Assembly: GCA_902593285.1 (NCBI GenBank)
Contig: CACJHW010000002.1
Location: forward strand, 186,001-250,000
DNA length: 64,000 nucleotides
Reading direction: 5' to 3'
DNA from: an uncultured Pelagibacteraceae bacterium
GTDB taxonomy: Bacteria > Pseudomonadota > Alphaproteobacteria > Pelagibacterales > Pelagibacteraceae
This document shows, piece by piece, positions 1 to 8,203 of this stretch. Within the stretch, counting starts at the first letter, position 1; each line of letters begins with the position of its first letter. A program made the translations under genes and the position numbers. Below the pieces are notes generated by a model. It had not been told where the DNA came from, did not search any database, and saw only the letters and a program-made list of their open reading frames with translations.

Positions 1-53
1 GAATTTATTATTTTAATATCCATGATATTAGGATAAAATATAGTTTTAATTAA

Positions 54-1676
54 ATGAAAGTAATTAGCAAACTAGAAAACATCAAAACGCAGAACGAGAC
101 AGAAGACTATAAAAATAAATTTCATGTTACTCTTATTAGAATACCTATAGTCTCTGCTGCTGGAAGTTTATCATTCTCCTCAATAGTTCCACCAATTACT
201 TTAGCAATTTTGTCGGCTAATCTTAGAGCTGCAAATATTGCTGTAACAAATATTGATGGTGTAGGAGAAAATTTGAATAATATTGCTCCTGTTCCGAGAA
301 ATCCAAAGTTTAATTATCAAGGGCTTTCAACAGATGAAATTATTAAGAGAATTCCTTTTAGTACTAATTTAATTGCAGTTTCATGTATGTTTTCAAATGA
401 ATGGCCTTTTACCAGAGATGTTATTAAATTAATCAAAAAGGCTCGACCAGAAGTTCCAATAATTGCAGGAGGTGAACATGTTTCTGCACTTCCAGAATAT
501 TCTTTGAAAGATTGTCCCGAACTAGAATTTATTGCAATTGGGGAAGGTGATGAAACAATTACAGAGATAGCCAATGCCTATAAATTAAAAACTCCCATAG
601 AAAAAATTGATGGTATTGCGTATATTAAAAATAACGAGTTAATTAAAACTTCAAAAAGAAAACGTCTTCGTACTATAGATATGCTGCCTTGGCCAGCATG
701 GGATTTAGTTCCACTAGAAAATTATTTTGAATTAAGATCTTCTCATGGTCCATATAGGGGCAGAACAATGCCAATAATTGCCAGTAGAGGATGTCCATAT
801 GATTGTTCTTTTTGTTCTAACGCAGATATGTATGGAAGGAGTTATTTTACAAGAGATGTAAAATGTATAGTTGATGAAATAGAATTTTATATAGAGAAAT
901 ACAATATCAAATGTATAGATTTTTTTGATTTAACAATATTTATTAATCGTAAATGGACCATAGATTTTTGTAAAGAATTGATAAAAAGGAATATTAAAAT
1001 TGTGTGGCAGGTTTCAGGAGGAACAAGGACAGAGCCAATTGATGAAGAGGTAATAAGTTATCTCAAAAAAGCTGGATGTGAATATTTGTGCTTTGCTCCA
1101 GAGACAGGATCAAAGGAAGTTTTAAAAATGATAAGAAAAAGATGTGATTTAGATCGTATGGTTTATTTATTTAAAATTGCAAAAAAATATAAATTAGACA
1201 CTAGGGCCAATTTAATAATTGGCTTTCCAAATGAAACACGAAAACAAATTTTAGAAACTATTTTTTTTCAAATTAAATTAGCATTTTTAGGTGTTTTAGA
1301 CGCACCAGTTTTTATATTTAGCCCGTACCCGGGCACAGATGATTTTAGACTATTGCAAAAAAAAGGAGTTATAGCAAAAGATGCTGATTTAAAAGATGAA
1401 TTTTTCGAAGGTCTAGGTGTAGAAGGAAAGAAAAAAAAGGAACGCGTTTGTGAAGCAGTTGGTAATTCTGAATTAAAATTCTATCAATTTTTTGGCATGA
1501 TAATGTTTTATGGAATTTATTATATAAAGCATCCACTTTTTTTATTTAAGTTTGTGAAAAATTTATTTGTAGGTAATATTTCTCATTCAGTATTTGAGCA
1601 TAGAATTATACAAGCTTTAAGAAATTTCTTTATGAAATCAGGTATAAAAAAATTGAATATTAAAGAAAATAAATAG
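54..1676 (+). CDS. B12-binding domain radical SAM protein, substrate unknown
   Basis: A 540-residue protein with the layout of cobalamin-dependent radical SAM enzymes. An N-terminal Rossmann-like B12-binding region covers roughly residues 25-185 (IIAGGEHVSALPEYS and IGEGDETITE are typical of the fold). A radical SAM core follows, with the cluster motif RGCPYDCSFCS (CxxxCxxC) near residue 248. The C-terminus is basic with a hydrophobic stretch (FFGMIMFYGIYYI) that may touch the membrane. Such enzymes often methylate or rearrange lipids, cofactors or antibiotics; nothing nearby names the substrate. It stands alone, followed by a 150-bp gap and a tRNA. The ATG at 54 is the first in frame and leaves room for a full B12 domain. 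Family call is strong, reaction unknown. Confidence 0.85.
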   Translation: MKVISKLENIKTQNETEDYKNKFHVTLIRIPIVSAAGSLSFSSIVPPITLAILSANLRAANIAVTNIDGVGENLNNIAPVPRNPKFNYQGLSTDEIIKRIPFSTNLIAVSCMFSNEWPFTRDVIKLIKKARPEVPIIAGGEHVSALPEYSLKDCPELEFIAIGEGDETITEIANAYKLKTPIEKIDGIAYIKNNELIKTSKRKRLRTIDMLPWPAWDLVPLENYFELRSSHGPYRGRTMPIIASRGCPYDCSFCSNADMYGRSYFTRDVKCIVDEIEFYIEKYNIKCIDFFDLTIFINRKWTIDFCKELIKRNIKIVWQVSGGTRTEPIDEEVISYLKKAGCEYLCFAPETGSKEVLKMIRKRCDLDRMVYLFKIAKKYKLDTRANLIIGFPNETRKQILETIFFQIKLAFLGVLDAPVFIFSPYPGTDDFRLLQKKGVIAKDADLKDEFFEGLGVEGKKKKERVCEAVGNSELKFYQFFGMIMFYGIYYIKHPLFLFKFVKNLFVGNISHSVFEHRIIQALRNFFMKSGIKKLNIKENK

Positions 1677-1828
1677 AATAGACCATATTGTTATTGAATA
1701 AATAATCAATTTTAACTAAGCATTGCAAATAAGGATAGAATTAGAGAATTTAAAAATATAAAAAAATTAATTTATTTTTGTTCACTTGTAAGACATCAAA
1801 AAGTATTGTATTCACTTATAAATTTAAT

Positions 1829-1905
1829 GGGCCTGTAGCTCAGTTGGTTAGAGCAGTACACTCATAATGTATTGGTCCCAGGTTCGAGTCCTGGCGGGCC
1901 CACCA
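1829..1905 (+). tRNA. tRNA with CAU anticodon, probably tRNA-Ile2 (lysidine-modified), otherwise tRNA-Met
   Basis: A 77-nt cloverleaf. The acceptor stem GGGCCTG pairs with CGGGCCC. The D-arm is GCTCAGTTGGTTAGAGC, the anticodon loop CTCATAA gives CAU, the T-arm is built around GGTTCGAGTCC, the discriminator is A, and CCA is encoded. The 5' half GGGCCTGTAGCTCAG matches what I recall of alphaproteobacterial tRNA-Ile(GAU), and the first pair is G-C, so this is not an initiator. I therefore favour Ile2, whose C34 is changed to lysidine by TilS, over elongator Met. Covariance scoring would decide. Confidence 0.93.
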
Positions 1906-2032
1906 AATTTAATAAAATCAATCTTTAGAAATTACTATTTTTTAAAACTTAGTAAAAAAACACCACAAAAATTTTTTCGTTGTAGTCCACAAATAGAATC
2001 CAATCTTTTTAAATAATGCACATGTGAATCAA

Positions 2033-2623
2033 TTATTTATTGGAGAATTCCTCTAATGTTTTAAATAGGGCATTAATATCTCCATTGTTTGAATTTAAAA
2101 TTGAAGAGAACTCTTCTTTTTGAGTTCTTGCCAGACTTAGACCTTCAATTATTAGATCTCTTACCAAGGGATTATTTGGATCTTTAGTATAAATTCTCCA
2201 ATCAATTTTTACTTCAGGTCTATTTGAAGTGCCTATTAATAAGCTATTAACAATTGTATAATTTTCACTTAAAACTTTTTTACTATATACCTCAATTTCT
2301 GGATTTGTGTATTCAGCCAATCTACTAGAGAAACTTTTTAAAAAGTAAGATTCAAATAATTCTGAATACTTGATTTTTTGATTTTTATCTAAATTTTTTC
2401 TTGCTGATCCTAGCGAATAAAAACCAACACCTCTTATATCAACGGTTTCTTTAGCAATTAATTTTAGTTCATTAATTTTTTCCTCTTTAGAAATATCTTT
2501 TGATAAAATATTTGATGCTCTATTTACTGTAGATTGAACGAAAACATCTGGTTCTATTGAATAGGAATTTGAAAAAGTTAACGTATAACAAACTAAAACT
2601 AATAAAAATTTTTTAAATCTCAT
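2033..2623 (-). CDS. MlaC/Ttg2D-like periplasmic phospholipid-binding protein
   Basis: A 196-residue exported protein of the MlaC (ABC toluene tolerance auxiliary, Ttg2D) type. The ORF track starts 13 codons upstream inside the preceding mlaA-like gene. The internal ATG at 2623 gives a clean signal peptide (MRFKKFLLVLVCYTLTFSNS), so I use it. The body has family features: DIRGVGFYSLG, then YSELFESYFLKSFSSRLAEY, and a C-terminal VRDLIIEGLSLARTQKEEF. MlaC shuttles phospholipids between the outer-membrane MlaA complex and the inner-membrane MlaFEDB importer. It lies 14 bp downstream of the mlaA-like gene and is surely co-transcribed with it. No mlaD, E, F or B homologue is in this window. The protein could instead serve a hopanoid or sterol pathway, as some relatives do. 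Confidence 0.82.
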   Translation of the reverse strand: MRFKKFLLVLVCYTLTFSNSYSIEPDVFVQSTVNRASNILSKDISKEEKINELKLIAKETVDIRGVGFYSLGSARKNLDKNQKIKYSELFESYFLKSFSSRLAEYTNPEIEVYSKKVLSENYTIVNSLLIGTSNRPEVKIDWRIYTKDPNNPLVRDLIIEGLSLARTQKEEFSSILNSNNGDINALFKTLEEFSNK

Positions 2624-2637
2624 TAAAATAGTTTGAA

Positions 2638-3426
2638 TTACTGAGTTTCTATTTCTTCCCAATCACTATCATCTTGGGTTTCGATAATTTTATTAGTATT
2701 TAGTATTTTCTGTTGTCTATCTTGTAAATATAAACTTTTTACTGAAGCATAAAAATCAATTGAATTCTTTTCTAAATTTTCTATAGCATCATAATTTTTT
2801 GCCCTAAAATCTATGCCAGATGTAACTCTTGATGCATAATAATCAAAGTCAGTAAAATGCTGAGTGTCATTTGCAACCGTAACATTATACCAAGCGTCTC
2901 CACCAATTAGGTTTATAGCAGATGCGGTAGCATCTCTAACTGTACTTGGTCCTAAAACAGGTAAAACTAAATAGCACCCAGGTCCAACACCCATTGTTGC
3001 TAAAGATTGACCATAATCCTCTTTCTCATATTCAGGAAATCCCAAATGTTGGGCTACATCAATGAAACCTAAAATACCAACTGTTGTGTTTATAATAAAT
3101 CTACCCGAATTAACTCCTGCCTTTCTTAACTCTCCTTGCAAAATATTATTAGGAATTGTTACTAAAGTAGATAAATTATCTAGAGAGTTACTCACCCCAG
3201 TCTTAACTGGAGAAGGCAAGACTCTATAGGCGCTCGCAACAGGTTGAAATAGTATTCCGTCCAAAGCTTGGTTAAAAGAAAAAGTTACTCGATTCAAAGG
3301 TTCAAAGCAGTCTTTAATTTCAGTTGGCTGATTTTTTTTTATAATTAATTCACCGTCTGATCCAGCATTTGCGCTTAATGCTGAAAACAAAATTATAGTT
3401 GTAATTAATATCAATTTTCTAAACAT
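2638..3426 (-). CDS. MlaA/VacJ family outer-membrane lipid asymmetry protein
   Basis: A 262-residue MlaA (VacJ) family protein. The signature DCFEPLNRVTFSFNQALD sits near residues 38-55, followed by RVLPSPVKTGVSNSLDNL and the GILGFIDVAQHLG and YGQSLATMGVGPG blocks of the family. MlaA forms a donut in the outer membrane that extracts misplaced phospholipids from the outer leaflet. The N-terminus is a signal peptide ending ALSANA-GSDGE, which looks like a signal peptidase I site. No lipobox cysteine is visible, whereas classical VacJ is a lipoprotein. It is transcribed divergently from the amidase gene across about 100 bp and leads a two-gene unit with the MlaC-like gene. Confidence 0.88.
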   Translation of the reverse strand: MFRKLILITTIILFSALSANAGSDGELIIKKNQPTEIKDCFEPLNRVTFSFNQALDGILFQPVASAYRVLPSPVKTGVSNSLDNLSTLVTIPNNILQGELRKAGVNSGRFIINTTVGILGFIDVAQHLGFPEYEKEDYGQSLATMGVGPGCYLVLPVLGPSTVRDATASAINLIGGDAWYNVTVANDTQHFTDFDYYASRVTSGIDFRAKNYDAIENLEKNSIDFYASVKSLYLQDRQQKILNTNKIIETQDDSDWEEIETQ

Positions 3427-3525
3427 TTTGATCTGTATAATATATAAATTTTGAAAGTAAATTAAGAATTATTTTATAAAAATGACAATAAAATGTCTGC
3501 AAAGTAGCCAAATTTAATTGATAAA

Positions 3526-4269
3526 ATGAGTATAAATACAACTCTGAATTACTCACCCAATTTTGATCCAAAAAAAAGAAAATTTAGTCAAATTAAATTT
3601 ATTATTTTCCATTACACAGGAATGAAGAATGAAAAAGATGCAATTAACCGTTTAACAGAAATTAGTTCAAAGGTCAGTAGTCATTATTTTATAAAAAATA
3701 ATGGGGAAATTATAACTTTAGTTCCCGAATCATATATTAGCTGGCATGCAGGAATTTCGACTTGGCAAAATTATAAATCAATTAATAAATACTCAATTGG
3801 TATAGAAATAAGTAATCCAGGTCATAATTATAATTATAAAAAATTTTCAAAAAAACAAATTCATTCAATATTAAAATTGACTAAATATTTAATTAAAAAA
3901 TATAAAATTAAAATTAAATTTATTTTAGGACATTCTGATATTGCACCTTATAGAAAAAAAGATCCTGGTGAAAAATTTCCTTGGAAATATTTATCAAAAC
4001 AAAAAGTTGGTTTGTGGCATAATTTAAATGAAAAAAAACTTTTCAAATTGAGAGAAAAAAAAATATATGAATACGACAAAATTAATTTTCTTAAAAATGT
4101 ATATAAAATTGGTTACTCGAGAGTATTAAATAAAAACAAAAACAAAAATAAAAATATCAAATTGCTCACAAAAGCTTTCCAGAGAAGATTTAGACAAGAT
4201 TTAGTTAATGGAATAATTGATGAAGAGTGTTTATTAATAAGTCAAAAACTTGCTAAAAATCTAAAATAA
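3526..4269 (+). CDS. N-acetylmuramoyl-L-alanine amidase, AmpD/Amidase_2 type
   Basis: A 247-residue zinc amidase of the Amidase_2 (AmpD/PGRP) fold. Likely zinc ligands are the His in FHYTG near residue 29, the His in GHSDIAPYRKKDPGEKFPW near residue 145, and the Asp of KKDPGE. SSHYFIKNNGEI and SIGIEISNPGH are family blocks. There is no signal peptide, so it probably acts in the cytosol on recycled anhydro-muropeptides like AmpD. The C-terminal 60 residues (AFQRRFRQD...) resemble a peptidoglycan-binding_1 segment, which fits AmiD-like relatives. Base composition is extremely A-rich around KNKNKNKNKN near residue 205. It ends 40 bp before rnpB. Confidence 0.88.
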   Translation: MSINTTLNYSPNFDPKKRKFSQIKFIIFHYTGMKNEKDAINRLTEISSKVSSHYFIKNNGEIITLVPESYISWHAGISTWQNYKSINKYSIGIEISNPGHNYNYKKFSKKQIHSILKLTKYLIKKYKIKIKFILGHSDIAPYRKKDPGEKFPWKYLSKQKVGLWHNLNEKKLFKLREKKIYEYDKINFLKNVYKIGYSRVLNKNKNKNKNIKLLTKAFQRRFRQDLVNGIIDEECLLISQKLAKNLK

Positions 4270-4309
4270 TATTCCTTGAAAATTTATTTTTAAGTAATAA
4301 ATTAATTCC

Positions 4310-4664
4310 GCCAGATAAATGACTTATCGCTTTAAGTTTGCTTAAAGAGGAAAGTCCGGGCTCTACAAGGACACAGTGCCAGGTAATGCCTGGCGGGGGA
4401 AACCCTAGGGATAGTGCCACAGAAAATAAACCGCCATAACATGGCAAGGGTGAAAAGGTGTGGTAAGAGCACACCGGTTCTATTGGTAACAATGAACGCT
4501 GGAAAACCCCACTGGGAGCAAGACTAAGTAGAGATGACATTGTTTAATAACTAAAAGCCGTCCTTGGCTAGTCATCAGGGTTAGTTGCTTGAGCTTAAGA
4601 GTGATCTTGAGCCTAGATAAATGATAAGTTTAAACGACAGAACCCGGCTTATAGTTTATCTGGC
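4310..4664 (+). ncRNA. rnpB: RNase P RNA, bacterial type A
   Basis: Recognised from its conserved core: GAGGAAAGTCCGGGCT near the 5' end, GGTGAAAAGGTGTGGTAAGAGCACACCG in the middle, and ACAGAACCCGGCTTA near the 3' end. The ends pair (GCCAGATAAA at 4310 with TTTATCTGGC ending at 4664), forming helix P1. This RNA is the catalytic part of RNase P, which trims tRNA 5' leaders. The ORF on the - strand at 4253-4540 is only a shadow of this RNA. Boundaries come from the P1 pairing and could be off by a few bases. Confidence 0.96.
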
Positions 4665-4766
4665 AAACTTATTCACACTATAAAATTTTACATTAATCAA
4701 ATGTTCTTATTTAGATTGAATATTGAGTCTCTTATGTTTTTTTTTAATTTTTAATAGAAAGCAAAT

Positions 4767-4782
4767 CCTCTTAGAAAAGAGG
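4767..4782 (+). other. Small hairpin between rnpB and mraZ
   Basis: CCTCTT-AGAA-AAGAGG folds into a 6-bp stem about 100 bp after rnpB. It is not followed by a clean T-run, so it is a weak terminator candidate at best. The rest of 4665-4847 shows no gene or structure that I can support. Confidence 0.25.
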
Positions 4783-4847
4783 TCTCTAATAAATTTTAGT
4801 ATTAAAAAAACCTCTATCTATAGGCAGAATTTAACTAAATTCAGAGT

Positions 4848-4876
4848 TTGACTATCATTTCAAATACCCATATATT
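4848..4876 (+). promoter_or_regulatory. Sigma70-type promoter of the dcw cluster
   Basis: TTGACT at 4848-4853 and TATATT at 4871-4876 each match the sigma70 consensus at five of six positions, with exactly 17 bp between them. The predicted start is near 4883, about 36 bp before the mraZ ATG. It is the best promoter I can see upstream of the whole mraZ-ligA run. A second TATATT ten bases downstream (4881-4886) belongs to the repeat described in the next entry. Confidence 0.7.
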
Positions 4877-4890
4877 CCCATATATTCCCA
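4867..4890 (-). promoter_or_regulatory. Three MraZ boxes (TGGG repeats, 10-bp period)
   Basis: The + strand reads CCCA at 4867, 4877 and 4887, which is TGGG three times on the - strand with a strict 10-bp period and the spacer AATATA conserved. MraZ of E. coli is known to bind TGGGN repeats separated by 5 nt, the same period, just upstream of mraZ. Here the boxes overlap the -10 element and the predicted start site, which suits autorepression of the cluster by MraZ. The orientation and the assignment are by pattern only. Confidence 0.72.
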
Positions 4891-4918
4891 ATTATGGAAT
4901 TAATAAAATTAAAATTAT

Positions 4919-5386
4919 ATGTTTTTATCTACTTACGAAAACAAATTAGACAAAAAGGGGAGAGTGTCTGTGCCTGCTAGTTTCAGGTCATATGTATCAA
5001 ATTTAGGATACAATGGTGTTATTTGTTATCCATCTTTTAATAACCCCTCAATAGAAGCATGTTCTCAAGATAGAATTGAAAAAATTTCTTCAGCAATTGA
5101 CACTTTAAATCCTTTTGAGGAAAAAAGAGATTACTTTGCTACATCAATATTAGCCGAAAGTACTAATTTACAATTCGATAGTGAAGGTAGAATTTCACTT
5201 TCATCAAAATTATTAAAACATGCAAAAATAAAAAATAGCATGTTATTTGTTGGTCAAGGTCAAACATTCCAAATATGGGAACCAGCAGCATTTGAAAAAT
5301 TTAAGACATCAGCAAGAAAAAAAGCAAATATAAATCGAGCAAGTCTTAAATGGGAAAAACACTTAAACAACAATGAGGGGAAATAA
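4919..5386 (+). CDS. mraZ: Transcriptional regulator MraZ
   Basis: A 155-residue double-repeat AbrB/SpoVT-like DNA-binding protein. The N-terminal [20 protein letters not shown] and the second repeat near residue 80 ([17 protein letters not shown]) carry the family's DxxGRxxxP-type loops. MraZ proteins form rings and bind TGGG repeats at the start of the division and wall cluster; three such repeats lie 29 bp upstream of this ATG. In most bacteria mraZ is followed by rsmH (mraW), but here ftsZ comes next with a one-base gap. Length is normal for the family. Confidence 0.96.
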   Translation: MFLSTYENKLDKKGRVSVPASFRSYVSNLGYNGVICYPSFNNPSIEACSQDRIEKISSAIDTLNPFEEKRDYFATSILAESTNLQFDSEGRISLSSKLLKHAKIKNSMLFVGQGQTFQIWEPAAFEKFKTSARKKANINRASLKWEKHLNNNEGK

Positions 5387-5387
5387 G

Positions 5388-6872
5388 ATGACAATTAACT
5401 TTAAAGCACCAGAAATTAAAGAGTTACAGCCACGACTATTAGTATTGGGAGTTGGTGGAGCAGGCGGAAATGCAATCAATGAAATGATAGAAAATAATCT
5501 ACAAGGGGTAGAATTTATTGCTGTAAATACTGATGCTCAAGACTTAAAGCTAAGTAAAGCAAAAACAAGAATTCAAATTGGTTTAAATTTAACAAAAGGT
5601 TTAGGAGCAGGAGCAAAACTTGACATTGGTCAGGCTGCTGCTGATGAATCTTTAAATGAAATTGTAAATACACTTCAAGGTGCAAATATGGTTTTTATTG
5701 CAGCTGGTATGGGTGGTGGAACGGGCACTGGTGCTGCACATGTCATCGCGAGAGCTGCTAAAGAATTAAATATCTTAACTGTGGGTGTTGTGACTCTTCC
5801 ATTTTTATATGAAGGCCCCTCTAGAATGAGAAGAGCACAACAAGGTTTGGAAGAACTAAGAAAACATGTTGATACCATAATTGTTATTCCTAACCAAAAC
5901 CTATTTAAAATAGCTAATGAACAGACAACTTTTGAAGAGTCATTTAACTTATCAAATAATGTTTTAATGCATGGTGTTCAAAGTATCACTGATTTGATGG
6001 TTAGACCCGGATTAATCAATTTAGATTTTGCTGATGTTGAAACTGTTATGGCAGCAATGGGTAAAGCCATGATGGGAACTGGTGAAGCGGAAGGAGAAGG
6101 TAGAGCTCTTAAAGCAGCAGAGATGGCAATCAGTAATCCATTAATAGATGATTATACTTTAAAAGGTGCAAAGGGTTTATTAGTAAATATTACTGGTGGT
6201 AAAGATCTTAAACTTTTTGAAGTTGATGAAGCTGTAAATAAAGTAAGAGCAGAAGTTGATCCTGAAGCAGAATTAATTATTGGTGCGATTACTGACACAG
6301 AACTTGATGGAAAAATGAGAGTTTCAATTGTTGCAACTTCTTTAGACGGTCAGCAGCCTGAGTCTAAATCAGTTGTGAATATGGTTCACAGAATCCAAAA
6401 CCGTAATCCAGGTTACTCTGATTTTTCAAACATAGGATCATCTCAATCATTCAATTTTTCAAATACAATAACAACAAACCCAATTACACATGGCGCCAAT
6501 GCTTTAAAACTTGAAAATGAGATTATCCAAGAGCAACATGCTGAAAGTTCTCATAATCAAATTATGAATGAAGAGGTTGTTCAAAATACTAGCATGGATA
6601 CTGAAAGTATAGTTGAAGACAATTCAGTTAATGAAATGGAAAAATCTTTTGCACAAGAGGCTTTGGAAACTAATCATGAAGAAACCCAAGAGAATAATAT
6701 TGATGAAAAGGTTTCTAATGATCTTAAAGAATTCGGAGTTGATTCTGATGCGCCAGATTTATTTAGTTCAGAAACCGAAACCTCAAGTTCAGATGAACTT
6801 TTATCTTCTGACAATGAGGAAGAAGAAGATGATCTTGAGATACCAGCATTCTTAAGAAGACAAAAAAATTAA
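5388..6872 (+). CDS. ftsZ: Cell division protein FtsZ
   Basis: FtsZ, the tubulin-like GTPase that forms the division ring (494 residues). The start is the ATG at 5388, preceded by GAGGGG at good distance, rather than the track's 5373, which lies inside mraZ. The opening [15 protein letters not shown] is typical of alphaproteobacterial FtsZ. The nucleotide motifs are [18 protein letters not shown] (tubulin signature, near residue 105) and NVDFAD-like NLDFAD. A long acidic linker (about residues 340-480) ends in the conserved C-terminal peptide [11 protein letters not shown], which normally docks FtsA and other tethers. The position is odd: ftsZ normally follows ftsQ-ftsA, but here it is the second gene of the cluster. 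Confidence 0.97.
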   Translation: MTINFKAPEIKELQPRLLVLGVGGAGGNAINEMIENNLQGVEFIAVNTDAQDLKLSKAKTRIQIGLNLTKGLGAGAKLDIGQAAADESLNEIVNTLQGANMVFIAAGMGGGTGTGAAHVIARAAKELNILTVGVVTLPFLYEGPSRMRRAQQGLEELRKHVDTIIVIPNQNLFKIANEQTTFEESFNLSNNVLMHGVQSITDLMVRPGLINLDFADVETVMAAMGKAMMGTGEAEGEGRALKAAEMAISNPLIDDYTLKGAKGLLVNITGGKDLKLFEVDEAVNKVRAEVDPEAELIIGAITDTELDGKMRVSIVATSLDGQQPESKSVVNMVHRIQNRNPGYSDFSNIGSSQSFNFSNTITTNPITHGANALKLENEIIQEQHAESSHNQIMNEEVVQNTSMDTESIVEDNSVNEMEKSFAQEALETNHEETQENNIDEKVSNDLKEFGVDSDAPDLFSSETETSSSDELLSSDNEEEEDDLEIPAFLRRQKN

Positions 6873-6890
6873 TGGTCTTCCAAGAGATAA

Positions 6891-7901
6891 ATGGACGCCA
6901 CCATAGTACCGAAAATGCAAAAGCATTATCCGGTACTGCTAAAAGAAATTATTAGCGTTATTTCCCCTCAACATGGTGGCACATTTATTGATTGTACTTT
7001 CGGTCAAGGCGGTTATTCCAAAAAAATTTTAGATTTTAAAAATACAAAAGTTGTAGCTTTAGATAGAGATTTAGAGAGTGCAAAAATTGCTAATCAATTT
7101 AAAGAAAATTTCGATGATAGATTTATATTTAAAAATATTAAATTTAGTCAGTTAAGTAATTTAAAACTCAAAAACGAAAACATAAGAGGAGTAATTTTTG
7201 ATCTTGGTTATTCCTACACTCAAATAAAAGACCCTCAAAAAGGATTATCATTCAATAATAGTGGTAAATTAAATATGCAGTTAGGATTAAATAATTATTC
7301 AGCAGAAGATGTAATCAATAAACTCGATGAAAAAGAATTAGAAAGGATTTTTAAATTTTTTGGAGATGAAAAAGAAGCAAAATTTATTGCGCGAAATATC
7401 ATAAAAGAAAGATCTAAAAATCAAATTGATACTAAATCTTTAGTAGAAATTATTGACAAATCAAAAAAAAGGAAAAATTTCAAAGTTCATAATGCAACCA
7501 AGGTGTTTCAGGCACTTAGAATATTCGTAAATAAAGAAATAAGCGAATTAATTTATGGACTTATAAACGCCACTAAAGTTTTAAGAAAAGGGGGGGTTTT
7601 AGGGGTAGTTACATTTCATTCTTTAGAGGATAAAATAGTAAAGTATTTTTTTAAAAGTCTTTCTGAAAATAAAAGTATTTCACGATATAGTCCTGTTGTA
7701 AAACAAGCAGATACATTATTTAATTTGATTCAAAAAAAACCAATAACTCCTTCGGATGAAGAGTTAAGAGAAAATCCACCATCTAGATCTGCTAAATTTA
7801 GATACGCAATAAAAAAAACTGATTTTTATAATTTTGATACTGATATAAAGGAGCAATTTAGAAATTATATTGAAATTGAAAACTATGGAGACAAACTGTG
7901 A
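6891..7901 (+). CDS. rsmH: 16S rRNA (cytosine-1402-N4)-methyltransferase RsmH (MraW)
   Basis: An S-adenosylmethionine-dependent methyltransferase of 336 residues that modifies C1402 of 16S rRNA in the ribosomal P site. Seen: [10 protein letters not shown] near the start, the SAM-binding [39 protein letters not shown] and [15 protein letters not shown], in the family order. The ATG at 6891 is kept; an in-frame ATG at 6915 (MQKHYPVLL) would also give a normal protein. It sits 18 bp after ftsZ, and its stop overlaps the GTG of the ftsL-like gene (GTGA). Confidence 0.96.
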   Translation: MDATIVPKMQKHYPVLLKEIISVISPQHGGTFIDCTFGQGGYSKKILDFKNTKVVALDRDLESAKIANQFKENFDDRFIFKNIKFSQLSNLKLKNENIRGVIFDLGYSYTQIKDPQKGLSFNNSGKLNMQLGLNNYSAEDVINKLDEKELERIFKFFGDEKEAKFIARNIIKERSKNQIDTKSLVEIIDKSKKRKNFKVHNATKVFQALRIFVNKEISELIYGLINATKVLRKGGVLGVVTFHSLEDKIVKYFFKSLSENKSISRYSPVVKQADTLFNLIQKKPITPSDEELRENPPSRSAKFRYAIKKTDFYNFDTDIKEQFRNYIEIENYGDKL

Positions 7902-8203
7902 AAAAGTTTGCTTTAGCAATAGTGATTTTTTTTTTAGTCTTATCAACTGCAATAATAAAAAATACAACTAAAAAGATTGAAGATGAAATATTTACTGCAA
8001 AAGAGAATATTAGAGTTTTAAGGTCTGAATTTGAAAATGTATCCTTGGAGTATGATTATTTAAGTTCTTCAGAAAGATTACTTGAATATCAATCTCAGTA
8101 TTTTGAGAATGATTTAATTCAAAAGAATATAGACGACATAAAAATCTACAATATTTCAAAAGATATTAATAAAATTCAAAACTTTAAAATAATTAAAGAG
8201 TAA
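7898..8203 (+). CDS. ftsL: FtsL-like division protein
   Basis: A 101-residue bitopic protein: a short basic N-terminus, one membrane helix (about residues 3-20, [17 protein letters not shown]), then a coiled-coil-like segment rich in E, K and L. This is the plan of FtsL, which partners FtsB and FtsQ to activate the FtsW-FtsI septal synthase. Sequence identity in the family is always low, so the name rests on topology plus position between rsmH and ftsI. It starts with GTG overlapping the rsmH stop, and its TAA shares a base with the ftsI ATG. Confidence 0.82.
   Translation: MKKFALAIVIFFLVLSTAIIKNTTKKIEDEIFTAKENIRVLRSEFENVSLEYDYLSSSERLLEYQSQYFENDLIQKNIDDIKIYNISKDINKIQNFKIIKE

Noticed and set aside
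4138-4155. Short tandem AACAAA/AAAAAT repeat in the amidase gene
   Set aside because: Codes for KNKNKN in frame; ordinary A-rich low complexity, not a regulatory repeat or CRISPR.
4253-4540. 95-codon ORF on the - strand
   Set aside because: It lies across the RNase P RNA, whose conserved core explains the sequence and its local GC rise.
6613-6855. 80-codon ORF inside ftsZ, rich in Lys and Met
   Set aside because: Out-of-frame shadow of the acidic FtsZ linker; no separate start signals.
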